NCBI GenBank assembly: GCA_028753945.1
Contig: JAPNXP010000002.1
Location: forward strand, 930,001-994,000
Origin: Hexactinellida sp. DTS-2022
Taxonomy: Eukaryota > Porifera > Hexactinellida
DNA length: 64,000 nucleotides
Direction of reading: 5' to 3'
The position numbers and the translations under genes are program-made. The notes beneath the pieces are model-generated. The model had not been told where the DNA came from and did no database searches. It saw only the letters and a program-made list of their open reading frames with translations. Shown piece by piece: positions 31,095 to 40,892 of the stretch (positions are counted from its first letter, which is position 1; each line of letters opens with the position of its first letter).

Positions 31095-31930
31095 TCGAGT
31101 AGGGAATGCTGCATTTTACCAACAAAATTCAGGCAAATTACCAACAAATTTGTGACTGTCATTATACCAACACATGTTGTCAATTTACCAACAATAGAAC
31201 ATCTATTGTGCTCTATTGTTGGTAAAATGACAGTTGTCAATTTACCAACAACTGTGTCATTATACCAACAACTGTTGTCATTATACCAACAAGTGTATTC
31301 AATTTACTAACATGTTTTCCCCATTTAGTTTATGTTTTCCGCCTACCCGTCAAACAGGGGCGTCCTGGCCATACAAGCCAGCGGGGAATCCCCGCTGGGC
31401 CCCCCTTGGGGGGTTCGTATTTGGGCTCCTAGTTTTATAAGGGCCCCCTTTGGTTGCCCTAATAAGGCTATTATATCTGTACAAAAGAATAGAAATTTCC
31501 CCGACGGGCCCCCCCTGGTCAGGACGCCCCTGCCGTCAAATGAATAACATGTACAATTTTTATATAAATTACAATCGCATAAATGGGAGACTGTTCAGAC
31601 GACTGGGGTTTTAACTTATACTCAATAATAGTCAATTTAAAAGGTTTGGTTTTCCACGAGACATTGTCCGGACGACTGGGGTTTTCACCGATATGCAATA
31701 AAATCAATTAAAAGTTCGCGTTTTTAGTTCGTTACTGGGGGCATTTGTAAGACGATTAAGGGGTCTGGGAGTAGATAGAATAAATTTTCTACAATAGATT
31801 TTCTATTGTTGGTAAAATGACAACAGTTGTTGGTAAAATGACAACACTTGTTGGTATAATGACAGTCACAAATTTGTTGGTAATTTGAATGAATTTTGTT
31901 GGTAGAATGCATGCTTCCCGTCGAGTAGGA
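31095..31930. mobile_element. Inverted-repeat element with TTACCAACA iterons
   Basis: The left end (31,095-31,300) and the right end (31,795-31,930) are inverted copies built from repeated TTTACCAACA / TGTTGGTAAA words, with the outer ends GTCGAGTAGGGAATGCTGCA and its inverse. No transposase is visible. A hAT-type MITE is nested at 31,355-31,532. The spaced nonamers look like transposase-binding iterons; the superfamily is unknown. Confidence 0.75.
31355..31532. mobile_element. hAT-type MITE with exact 8-bp target duplication
   Basis: Starts CAGGGGCGTCCTGGCC and ends GGTCAGGACGCCCCTG. Both flanks are CCGTCAAA (31,347-31,354 and 31,533-31,540), an exact 8-bp duplication as expected for the hAT superfamily. 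178 bases, GC-rich, non-coding. Confidence 0.9.
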
Positions 31931-32024
31931 TTGGCGATTAACCGGCAATTTGCAGGAAACGTGCCGCGGTGAGAATTCGAGAACCTAACCGTTTCATAGC
32001 CTTAGAACGATTAACTTTCCACCC

Positions 32025-32533
32025 TCGCTTCGATATAAGCGGATTTCAATATAACAAGAGCATTTGGGACCTTTGGCTATTTAGATACATCCTACAAGTT
32101 AGATACAAAGGGAGTTGAGTTAAACTTGTACATTATAAATTCAATAGTTTTACTGGATGCAATTTTGACTGCTTTACCATGACGTGATAATCAATTGTTC
32201 CGTTTACTCAGGAGTAATCATATAACTAATAAGTAGATTTCATATAGCAATATGGAGTATAATATATCGCTCATTATATAATTTATCGAGTTTCTTGACG
32301 TCAAGAAATGAGATGATGGAATTAGGGCAAATGCAGTCGACTCCGCTTAATAGAACCACCGATTAATAGATTTCTCCGCTTAATCGGGTCAAGATTTCAC
32401 AGGATTTATACTAGGATGGAATTACAGTTTGGCTTAAAATACGTATTTTCGGTTAATAGATTTCTCCGCTTAATCGGATCAAAGTAACCTGGTTCCGAGG
32501 TAACTATATTAAGCGGAGTCGACTGTAATTCAA
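32025..32533. repeat. MITE fragments
   Basis: 32,025-32,100 holds half of a CTTCGATATAAGCGGATTTC / ATATAACAAGAGC type element. 32,333-32,533 is a good copy of the CTCCGCTTAAT family bounded by GTCGACTCCGCTTAATAGA and TATTAAGCGGAGTCGACTG. Confidence 0.65.
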
Positions 32534-32648
32534 AATGGAAATGTTTACTGAATACAGTAATAATAAATTAAAATTGGAGATATTTTACCTCAGATACGAG
32601 TTAGGTATTTATGTTGATTGAGGGGTACATATAGAGTAACTTTATTGT

Positions 32649-32962
32649 CAGGGGCGTGCCGTGACCATTTTGAGTGGGGGGGTGTAAATTCTTGGTTTAC
32701 CGACCAACATGCATTCTTCCTATCGTGGAGGTAGATAGATAAAATATTTCACAATTTCCCTGACCCTGCAGTGCTGCAACTTCTAGCGTTACTAACGTTG
32801 ACTGCATCGACGACACTAATAAATTATAATTATACATGTGTAAATATAATAATCTGAAAAATTGATTCTAATCGATCGGTTTTACCGACGAAACAGGAAT
32901 TACCGACCAAATAAGAAAATGTGGGGGGGTGTCACCCCCCCCCCCCGCACGGCACGCCCCTG
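32649..32962. mobile_element. hAT-type MITE with exact 8-bp target duplication
   Basis: Starts CAGGGGCGTGCCGTG and ends CACGGCACGCCCCTG. Flanked by TTTATTGT on both sides (32,641-32,648 and 32,963-32,970). 314 bases with internal G and C tracts; it lies just upstream of the astacin pseudogene. Confidence 0.9.
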
Positions 32963-33004
32963 TTTATTGTATCTGAAAAGAACAGAGAATAACACTACAG
33001 TCGA

Positions 33005-33403
33005 GATGGCTACAAGAATAATATTAGCATTCGCAATGATGCTAGCTATCACTAGCTGAGCCCCTTTGTACAGTGTTGAGTTAAACTCCAACTTTCTAGG
33101 ATAAATGAACTTTTTGAAGATGGGATTTTTCCGATGTCTGATACGGTTGTGATTAATCCAGGTAGACAATAGTCAGAAACACTGCCACGACACGCAGTGC
33201 AACGGTTACATGGGCGGCGCGGCCGCACCCCGCACGGGTGATTCACCCGCGGGCCCCTCAATCGATTACAAAGGGGGGCCCCTTGTTCAGGCCCCACGGG
33301 GCCCTGGACAAAGGGGACTAGTAGGTCGATCACCCGGGGCCCCCCAAAAGCCGCGCCGCCTCTGAACGGTTACGTGTACTACGATTACTACTACGTTAAA
33401 GCA
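33005..33403 (+). pseudogene. Collapsed copy of the astacin-C2 gene
   Basis: The first bases encode a signal peptide almost identical to that of the intact gene (RIILAFAMMLA), then a stop replaces the glycine before APLYSVE. The sequence jumps from the start of the propeptide to the very end of the C2 region (MSDTVVI, CHDTQCNG, YVYYDYYYVKA), so the whole catalytic domain is gone. A 156-base hAT-type element interrupts the last piece. It is plainly non-functional. Confidence 0.85.
33209..33364. mobile_element. hAT-type MITE inside the astacin pseudogene
   Basis: Starts CATGGGCGGCGCGGC and ends GCCGCGCCGCCTCTG. Exact 8-bp target duplication AACGGTTA at 33,201-33,208 and 33,365-33,372. The interior is strongly GC-rich with GGGGCCCC palindromes. 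Confidence 0.9.
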
Positions 33404-33674
33404 TGACGTCATATAGACTGACTGTATCCCCGCTCAGTTACTAGTTTGCAAATATTTAAGCTCTTACCTTAAATTACTAATTTTAATCATTTCCTCTTCT
33501 TACTAATATTATAGTTTTTCAAGTGTATTAATTTAAATATTCCATTTCCATTAATCTTCTACTAAACTGGTAATGGCATAAGACTGTCAATATGTCCATG
33601 AGTTTAAAACAAATAATATATTGAATAACAAAATATGTCATAATCATAGTCATAATTTTACTAATAAACTGAAT

Positions 33675-36600
33675 TTAATCTTGTTTGCTTTTGGATTTAG
33701 TTATTTTATAAACCTTGAGGAATTCACGTACACTAGACTCTAGCATACTTCCTAGAGATTTCCACACAACCTCTAGATCGAAATCTGCTATAAGGAAGAT
33801 AGCACAGGCTACAGACTCAAACACATCTCCCAGTGCTTTGGGAGCCTTCGCAAGGCTACATTCCTTCTTCTCAGTTGCGTCGCTGGTTGGCATGAACTTC
33901 TTTCTCTTCTGCTGCAGGAGATAATCCAGTTCTTGCTTGAAGAATCTGTCCATCTGGTCTGGATTATTTTGGTAATGCTTAATATACGCCACAAATTCCC
34001 GGATCTCCTTTCCCAAATGTTGGTTCGAGTACACCATGTCTACGTATATATTGCTTTCCACTGCCAGTCTAGCAAAGTTCCTATTGGACACCACGCAGGC
34101 TCGCACTATATGCAGGTCTTTCGGTTGGAAGTCAATAGGGGCTTTACACATAATGTATGTAGTAACCAGGTAGTCGAGGATTGCATCGCCCAGGAATTCC
34201 ATTCTCTGGTAGCTCCTGGTTAGGGAAATGGTGCCCAGATTGTAAGAGTCGTGTGTTAACGCTTCCAATAGGATGGATTCGTGGGAGGGCGTAAGATGGG
34301 AACCCAAGTTCAACTTATCCCTGGCTAATATTAAAATGTCATTCTTGTGGTTGTTCTCATAGAACCCAAGCTGTTCTAAGCTCCATTCTATAATTGGGAG
34401 AGAGAACGAGAATATTTGCTTCAGATATTCTCCATTCTTCAGGAAGAGGTTAAAAGGTTCCCCAACTTGATCTTGCTCCACTATTATTCCGGTGGGGATA
34501 GTGAGGGAGAGAGGGGTTCCCTCGATAGTTATGAACAGCTCGTTCCTACCGTACTTGTGTAAGAAGGCCAGAGCAGCTAGGAGACCGCCGCACACTAGAA
34601 TGGAACCTATTATAGATTCGAAGGAGTCTGCAATTGATTTACTAGCCAGAGACTGTCTCAAGTAGGAAGTTCCTGGCTTGGAGATAATTGTTTCTGCTTT
34701 AGAATTAGGTGATTCGTTCAGAATCTTTTTCTCAATTTCCATTTTAGATTCAACTTGAGTTGTGTCAGGAATCAGAATAATTGCAGCCGCCTTGTTGACG
34801 TCACTATCAACTTCCATATCTATTAATTCCGTATCCTTATTGGCATCAGCTGAGGCAGTTTTCTTTATAGAATTGTCTATCTCCATGTCTGCTACCTCTG
34901 CGCTATCCTGTCTAAATAGAAACCTGGTTTCCTGAATAGGAACAACACAAGGAGGCAGCCAGTGGCGTTTGGGCATGAACTCGTGTCCTCGCATGTATGA
35001 AGGGAGATTTAGCTCGTCTTTAACGGCTATTTCTAGCAACTGCTTGTTGCTGACACAGATGGACTTTCTGAGGGTGAGCAGGGCCTGGCTGGCAGTGGGG
35101 TTGCTGCAGTAGAGAGAGGTGCAGGTCAGGAACTTGAGACAGGTGTCGCCTAGGAACTCGTTCCTCTCCAGGTCCAGTTCCTCCTGGCACCTCCTCAGCG
35201 TGAGCGCGCTGTACAGCTGGTCTAGCCCCAGGAAGTGTCTGTCTGTGTCCGGGTAGAGTCTCTGTCGGAACTCTATCACCATGAGGTAGGACTCTATCGC
35301 GTGCAGCATGGAGGGGAGGAGGAGTATGTCGGGAGTCAGGTTCCTGTATAGGAGCAACTCCTCTACGATCTCGGGGAATAAAATGATAGTCTTCTTGTCT
35401 CTGCTGCTTTCTACTCTTCTCTGCTCATTCCTGGCCTTCCTCGTGTAACTAGGGAATGAAAACCTGTACTGTTCCACTTTAATGTAAGGCTGGTCTTCCA
35501 CAGTTAATTCTACCCCGTATTTAATGTGAAAGTATTCCTTGAAAGTATCGGCTTTGGTTGGATCTGGGAATTCAGAGCTAATTGAGATGTCCCTCCCAGC
35601 GGCGACAATTCGAAACGGAGAAATGTCCATGCAATTGGGATAGTTCTTCTTAACTCGCATCCCAATGTAACTCTCTGGCTCCATATTTAAATCGATACTA
35701 TCATGCTTGTCAGTAGGAGCTGTTGAAATTATTTCTCTAATCCTTTTGTAGTCGATATTACTCTGCAATCCCGATTCACAGGTGACTGGGATAACAATGT
35801 ACTGTTTGATGCCATCTTTTGGCTTAAATTTTAGGAAGGTTGATTCTGCCGGGATAATGGACTGTATTAGTATCTCATAGCACCTCAGTAGGAGAGTAAA
35901 TTTGTTGAAAGTCAGCTCAACTTGCTCAGGGCCTCTCATCTCCACCTCGATTATATCCTTGTTGTCCTTTGCGTGCACCAGCTTAAAGGGTGGGGGCAGG
36001 ACAGTGATACGGGCGCTGAGAAGAATCGCGATTGTAATTGAAGATTCGTCTCCCCTCTTGATATGCAGAGGGTATAGGAAATAGGTACGGGGGCCCATTT
36101 TGGGTTTGATGCTCAGCTTTTGAACTGAGTCTGGGATATTAATATTGTACGCTTTTTTGCCGCGAATGCCAAGTCTCTCGGGTGCTACGTATTTCTGTTT
36201 TTCCTTGAAGAGCTTGACTAGCCGGTACTTGGGCTGCAGCTGATCGTCTATCTCGTTCAGCTGGTATAGCTTCTTGCATACGTTGAGGGCCGCGCGTCTC
36301 TGGGCACCTCGCTTGCTCTCAACCCACTCTTCGCTCGTGACCGTCTCTGTCAGAGCGTAGCAGCACTTCGGCATTGAAATAACGCAGAAGAACATATCGT
36401 TTCCACCGGTGACTTCGCGGCGAAATATCCTGAATACAGGAACCCACATAGTGAACTTATCCAAGTTCTCTCCGTCCACTAGATTCTGGCAGTACTGGTA
36501 CACGCAGGAGACGGCTTGCTCGTAGGAAATAGAAGCGCCAGTAACGGTCGTTAGGGGAGGAGGAATGTTTTTAGGCCCAACGTATTCCTTTTCTGTGTAC

Positions 36601-38330
36601 ACAAATTTTTGATGGACAAATTTCCGTAATTCAAGTTCGAAGTTGTTATATTTTTCTAGCTCAAGATGAGCCACCTCTTTATTCTCTACTGGCACTAAGT
36701 ATTTGTACTGGCCGCCCTTAGCTCGGGCCCTGCCTCTGGACTGAGTGAAATACCGGAAATGGTCGATCTTATCAAAAGTTATAACTAGATTGCATTGCGG
36801 AATATTAAAACCCTCCAACAGAACTTCTGTTGCGATCAGAAAATTCAATTTCCCATTTTTGAATTTCTCCAACAGTTCTATTTGATTCGTGCAACTGAAG
36901 AATACTTCGGGAAAGAGAGCACTAGGGGACTGCCCTGTGAAGTGAGTGCTTTTTATATGAGAAAGCTTTGAGTCAGTGGAAGCAAACTTGGTCAGGTGCT
37001 TGTTCAGCATGTACGCTACAACTCTGTCCTTAATGAAGGCAATGCCGCAGAAATTATCCATATCACTAGTCATCTTAATTTCGTTATAGAATACCCGCAC
37101 TTTGTCAGATATATCATTCAGCTCTGGTTCAGCTCTCCAGCTACTGACGTACAGAGATATTATACAAACCAGGTTTGATACGGCAGCCTGTACATGCTCC
37201 ATCTCTATTTCTTTGTAGTACACAGTGAGCTTATTCTTCAGGTCAACTGCAAACGTATAACCAATCCATGGTCCTAGTTGCTCCACCACAACTTGTAGTT
37301 TCTTGCCCAGCCTCTTAACGCACTGTAGAGACTTTATCTCGAAGTTCTGGTCCTGTTGGTACACGTGGTTAGTGTTACTGGCGGTTAACTTGGAAGAGGC
37401 GTTAGTATTGGCGACAGCTTTCCATTTGTCTCCACCTGTTTTCTCGATGAAAGTGTAGAATTCTTCCAAAAGCCAGATTAGCCTTTGGTGTTTCTCATCC
37501 AGTAGATGTTCAGTGTAGCAAACAGTGGAGAAATCAGGTCGCGCGCAGTGCTTGTCCACCTCAACAAAGTCTCTGGCTGTGATAATGTGACTGTTGTATA
37601 TGTTAGCTAGTCTCTCGAGTTTCTCTTCCAGCTTACGGTCCATGTTCTTCTCATTCAGCAGCGATGCTGTCAGTCCGATTATCCTAGTTTGCACACTCGA
37701 GTCTTCCTTTCTCTCGAGATGGTAGCGCTCCATTATCTGTTTGTAGATATCGTCTTTCGATACGTGATGCGCTTCATCGAATATCAACAGGTTAATGTCT
37801 CTCATCCTGATTATGACTTTAACAAGAAGTTTACGTAGGATCTCTCCTGTCACCACAAACACGTGATATTTCTGCAGCTCCGCGTGCCAGTGCTCAGTGT
37901 CCCATTTGTCGTCTATGTCGGCTCCGATAACTCTCGTAACAGAGAACTTCTCTCCCAGATTTTCTTTCACATACGTTGCTTGCTGGATGGCGAGTGGGAC
38001 CATATTGCACACAAAGAAAGTGCGTTGAAATTCGGTGCGATCCCCAATACCTAAATTCTCTGTTTTTGGATTTACTTTCCAGAAATCGCCTAATATCTGC
38101 GACTTAAATCTCTTGATTACTTCCACAGCAATGAAAGTCTTGCCTGTCCCAGTTCCCAGGAATATAATGCTATTCTGTATGAAGCACTTTTCGATAATCT
38201 CCACTTGGTAGCGCCTGGCGATCAGCTCCTGTATGTCCAGCTCCAGCTGCATTCCTCCCAGCCCCTCTGCCAGGTCATCCAGCTCGTCCGACTCTATCTG
38301 CTGCACATCTCCCGTATTCAGTTCCTCCAT
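33675..38330 (-). CDS. Dicer, single-exon, no C-terminal dsRNA-binding domain
   Basis: Dicer cuts long dsRNA and hairpins into about 21-24 nt small RNAs. The 1551-residue product has, in order: a DExD/H helicase (Walker A GTGTGKT at 59-65, FDEAHH at 184-189), helicase C (about 430-560; TEVLLEGFNIPQCNLVITF, QSRGRARAKGGQY), the Dicer dimerisation fold (about 600-690), platform and PAZ region (about 735-985), RNase IIIa (ERNEFLGDTCLKF near 1056, with DSFESIIG near 1236) and RNase IIIb (QRMEFLGDAILDY near 1377, with KALGDVFESVACAIF near 1500). Both RNase III acid sets are present, so it should be catalytic. RNase IIIa contains an acidic low-complexity insert (about 1140-1230). The protein ends soon after RNase IIIb with a lysine-rich tail and lacks the usual dsRBD. 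No introns. Confidence 0.96.
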   Translation of the reverse strand: MEELNTGDVQQIESDELDDLAEGLGGMQLELDIQELIARRYQVEIIEKCFIQNSIIFLGTGTGKTFIAVEVIKRFKSQILGDFWKVNPKTENLGIGDRTEFQRTFFVCNMVPLAIQQATYVKENLGEKFSVTRVIGADIDDKWDTEHWHAELQKYHVFVVTGEILRKLLVKVIIRMRDINLLIFDEAHHVSKDDIYKQIMERYHLERKEDSSVQTRIIGLTASLLNEKNMDRKLEEKLERLANIYNSHIITARDFVEVDKHCARPDFSTVCYTEHLLDEKHQRLIWLLEEFYTFIEKTGGDKWKAVANTNASSKLTASNTNHVYQQDQNFEIKSLQCVKRLGKKLQVVVEQLGPWIGYTFAVDLKNKLTVYYKEIEMEHVQAAVSNLVCIISLYVSSWRAEPELNDISDKVRVFYNEIKMTSDMDNFCGIAFIKDRVVAYMLNKHLTKFASTDSKLSHIKSTHFTGQSPSALFPEVFFSCTNQIELLEKFKNGKLNFLIATEVLLEGFNIPQCNLVITFDKIDHFRYFTQSRGRARAKGGQYKYLVPVENKEVAHLELEKYNNFELELRKFVHQKFVYTEKEYVGPKNIPPPLTTVTGASISYEQAVSCVYQYCQNLVDGENLDKFTMWVPVFRIFRREVTGGNDMFFCVISMPKCCYALTETVTSEEWVESKRGAQRRAALNVCKKLYQLNEIDDQLQPKYRLVKLFKEKQKYVAPERLGIRGKKAYNINIPDSVQKLSIKPKMGPRTYFLYPLHIKRGDESSITIAILLSARITVLPPPFKLVHAKDNKDIIEVEMRGPEQVELTFNKFTLLLRCYEILIQSIIPAESTFLKFKPKDGIKQYIVIPVTCESGLQSNIDYKRIREIISTAPTDKHDSIDLNMEPESYIGMRVKKNYPNCMDISPFRIVAAGRDISISSEFPDPTKADTFKEYFHIKYGVELTVEDQPYIKVEQYRFSFPSYTRKARNEQRRVESSRDKKTIILFPEIVEELLLYRNLTPDILLLPSMLHAIESYLMVIEFRQRLYPDTDRHFLGLDQLYSALTLRRCQEELDLERNEFLGDTCLKFLTCTSLYCSNPTASQALLTLRKSICVSNKQLLEIAVKDELNLPSYMRGHEFMPKRHWLPPCVVPIQETRFLFRQDSAEVADMEIDNSIKKTASADANKDTELIDMEVDSDVNKAAAIILIPDTTQVESKMEIEKKILNESPNSKAETIISKPGTSYLRQSLASKSIADSFESIIGSILVCGGLLAALAFLHKYGRNELFITIEGTPLSLTIPTGIIVEQDQVGEPFNLFLKNGEYLKQIFSFSLPIIEWSLEQLGFYENNHKNDILILARDKLNLGSHLTPSHESILLEALTHDSYNLGTISLTRSYQRMEFLGDAILDYLVTTYIMCKAPIDFQPKDLHIVRACVVSNRNFARLAVESNIYVDMVYSNQHLGKEIREFVAYIKHYQNNPDQMDRFFKQELDYLLQQKRKKFMPTSDATEKKECSLAKAPKALGDVFESVACAIFLIADFDLEVVWKSLGSMLESSVREFLKVYKITKSKSKQD

Positions 38331-38894
38331 ACAATGTAGTAGATAATGTTTGGAGAAATATATTCAAGTACAGTCTGTAACTATTCTGCTATTAAGAGAA
38401 ATACACAATAAGATAATTATGACTAGGTAATTAGTAACTAAGTGAATTAGATTGTTAAACTTCTTAACAGAAGGATGTAATTATGTTAGTCCGGGAAATG
38501 CTCCCTAAGGACTATTAGAGAAAATACACAATACGATAATTATGACTCGGTAAATAGTAAATTGGATTGTTAGGGAGAAGAAATTAGTATTAATTATTTC
38601 TTAACAGAGGACAATAGAAACTTTATAAAAATAGTGTGGTCTAATTTTAAACTCAGTGAGATCACCATAAATTGACAACATGGAAAATTCTAACAATTGA
38701 CAACATCACAAATTCTAACAAATGCAGCGCTCCCGCTTGTAACATACAGTATAGTACAGTCAGGTCTGCTTATTGTGAACAAGATTTCGTCTGACTGGGG
38801 TTATTTTGATCCAGCATAAATATTAAAATTATCTGTCTAATTAAAATGATATGTACATGTATGTCAGTATATAATATATAGCCTATATTCAAAC
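38331..38894. other. Spacer between Dicer and the foldback transposon
   Basis: Contains the Dicer 5-prime flank. 38,400-38,600 has a diverged direct repeat (TACACAATAAGATAATTATG twice). 38,755-38,820 has a fragment of the GTCAGGTCTGCTTATTGTGA MITE. The last nine bases are the target duplication of the large element. Confidence 0.5.
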
Positions 38895-39310
38895 ACGAGT
38901 GTTATCTTAGCGGCGGATTCATCGGCGGATTCGCAGACCTCACGTTTATGCTAATAACTCAAAAAGTTTACGCTGTACGTGAAAAATTTTCACATCAGCG
39001 GGAAGATGAAACTTGTGACAACCCATATATAATCCCAAAATGTCAAAATTCCTTAAGATGACTCAGCAATTTTCGCTCAAATTTAGACCTCGGTTTTTCC
39101 ATAATAACTCAAAAATTATCCATCAAATCAAATTTTCCTTTTAATCACATGTCTATCTCACCTATGACAACCTGTCATGCAAATTTCAAAACAAAATATT
39201 CATTTTTGAAAAAATATTATTAACATAAATTTTTCTAAAATCGGCTTACAATGATGATTTGAATACCTATCCAATATCCACAATGTAGAATATGTTGTCT
39301 AATAACTATT
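38895..39310 (+). repeat. Left terminal inverted repeat of the foldback transposon
   Basis: Begins at the transposon terminus and includes TTAGCGGCGGATTCATCGGC, CTCACGTTTATGCTAATAAC and TCACATGTCTATCTCACCTA. The inner part (after 39,240) pairs with the inner copy on the right, through GGCTTACAATGATGATTTG. Confidence 0.88.
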
Positions 39311-39769
39311 GATCAGAATTTATTATATCCTTTGTTTATAATTCAATGATTTCTCACTATAAATGGTACACTGCCTTTCTTCTACGTGTACTTGATTTTC
39401 TTCGAATTTATTTCATTTTTTTCAAACACACTTTTCACTTTTTTTTCAAAGATCTTTTTGACTTTACAGCATATTTCTCATCTCCATTTTCTTCTCATTT
39501 ATTTTCTGCTCTCTTCTTTATTCCTCCAAGTCGATTCTTCCAATTCAAGTGAGTTTTTTTATTTTATTTGCCTTTTAGCTACTTTGTTATTTATTTTAAT
39601 ACCAGGGCAGGCCATGGCCAGACCGATATTTTTACCACTACATTTTGAATGATCAGATCTAAAATTTAATTTACAATAACGTGGCCTTCAAGCTTTGGAT
39701 GCCCAAGTCCGGCGGAAGGAAATACCGCCGGCCTCGAATACTAATATAATTACTATATGCAGTCGATAC

Positions 39770-40090
39770 CAACGGACAATAAAAATTTGTTCGCTTTATC
39801 CGGAGTTCGTATTAACCGGAGTAATACCCATTCAATCGCCATTGTAAGGACCTGATTTTGTGGAACTGTTCTTCTTATCCGGAAATTCGTATTAATTAAC
39901 CGTGTTCGTACTAACGAGGTTCTACTGTAGTAGTATATATATATGTATTGATTAATTAAAATTATTATTATTATTTCATCTAGTAATGACTTAATTAACC
40001 GTGTTCGTACTAACGAGGTTCTACTGTAGTAGTATATATATATGTATTGATTAATTAAAATTATTATTATTATTTCATCTAGTAATGACT
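39770..40090. repeat. MITE plus 100-base direct duplication before the transposase
   Basis: 39,770-39,930 is a GAACCTCGTTAGTACGAAC family MITE in reverse. Its last part together with the following bases (ATTAACCGTGTTCGTACTAA through TTTCATCTAGTAATGACTT) is repeated in tandem, at about 39,891-39,990 and 39,991-40,090. The second copy runs into the transposase start codon, so the duplication supplies the gene with a copied leader. Confidence 0.8.
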
Positions 40091-40892
40091 TCAATAGAGC
40101 AATTCGTGGAAGCTCTCCAGAAACTCGGCTATGAAAGCTTCGATAGCGTAAGAGATGCTTTGAACAAAGGAGACAAACATAAGCCAAAATCTGTCTGGGG
40201 AAAATTATCAATTATTCTTTTTGGAAAAAACAAGGCTACTAAGCGCGATTCTCTCAGCTCCAAATGGAGATTGAATAGAGGAAACTTTCAGCATCTCGTA
40301 AAGCAAATGATCAGTACGCGTAAGTCTATCACCAATGATGTATCCCGATTGGCAGTAGAGCATATCAGTACTCAGTTAGTATCTGCTAGCTCATATCCTG
40401 ACACTATAGAACTCAGTAAGAGGAGTTTGGATGAAATCGATTTCAGTTTTCCTAGTTTACAGCGAGACGTAACGAATAACAGTTTGCTAGGTTTATTGGC
40501 ATCTGGTTGCGATGACTGCCAGCTTTACGGTCTCATGTCTAAGATAGCTTCTCCTCCTCCCCAAACAGGGAGGACTGATAGCCATTTTTGGTCATTCATA
40601 AACTGTAATAATAGTCTATGGTTAGATGCAATGAAATTTTTCAGCTTAGAGTGTCCGCTTGTTAGTGGTGAGTTCATGCTAGTGGATGACAAACTCCACG
40701 ACCAGTCGAAAAAGTTTAGTTGCTGTCTAATGGAGTCAATGCAATGGATTCGACTAATCAGGCGAAATTGTAACTTAGTGGAAGCGTGGATTTTAGTTGA
40801 AAACATTAGTTGTAGGATATTAGAGCTATTCGGGAATTCATATATAGCTATCACAGTGCAACAACTAGATTTATTCACTAGCTTTATTCTAG
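40085..40892 (+). pseudogene. Transposase of the foldback element, N-terminal part
   Basis: 269 codons from the ATG at 40085 to the insertion point, then the frame runs nine codons into the nested element and stops at 40924. No catalytic motif lies here; segments such as EQFVEALQKLGYESFDSVRD and KWRLNRGNFQHLVKQMIS are helical and could form a DNA-binding or regulatory region. The frame resumes exactly at 42,507, as shown by the in-frame target duplication (S-F-I-L at both borders). So this is the first fifth of a single transposase of about 1,250 residues split by the insert. A truncated N-terminal protein of 279 residues may still be made. Confidence 0.85.

Noticed and set aside
39753..40211. 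152-residue minus-strand frame with an internal repeated peptide
   Set aside because: The repeat reflects the 100-base direct DNA duplication and an antisense MITE; no family similarity.
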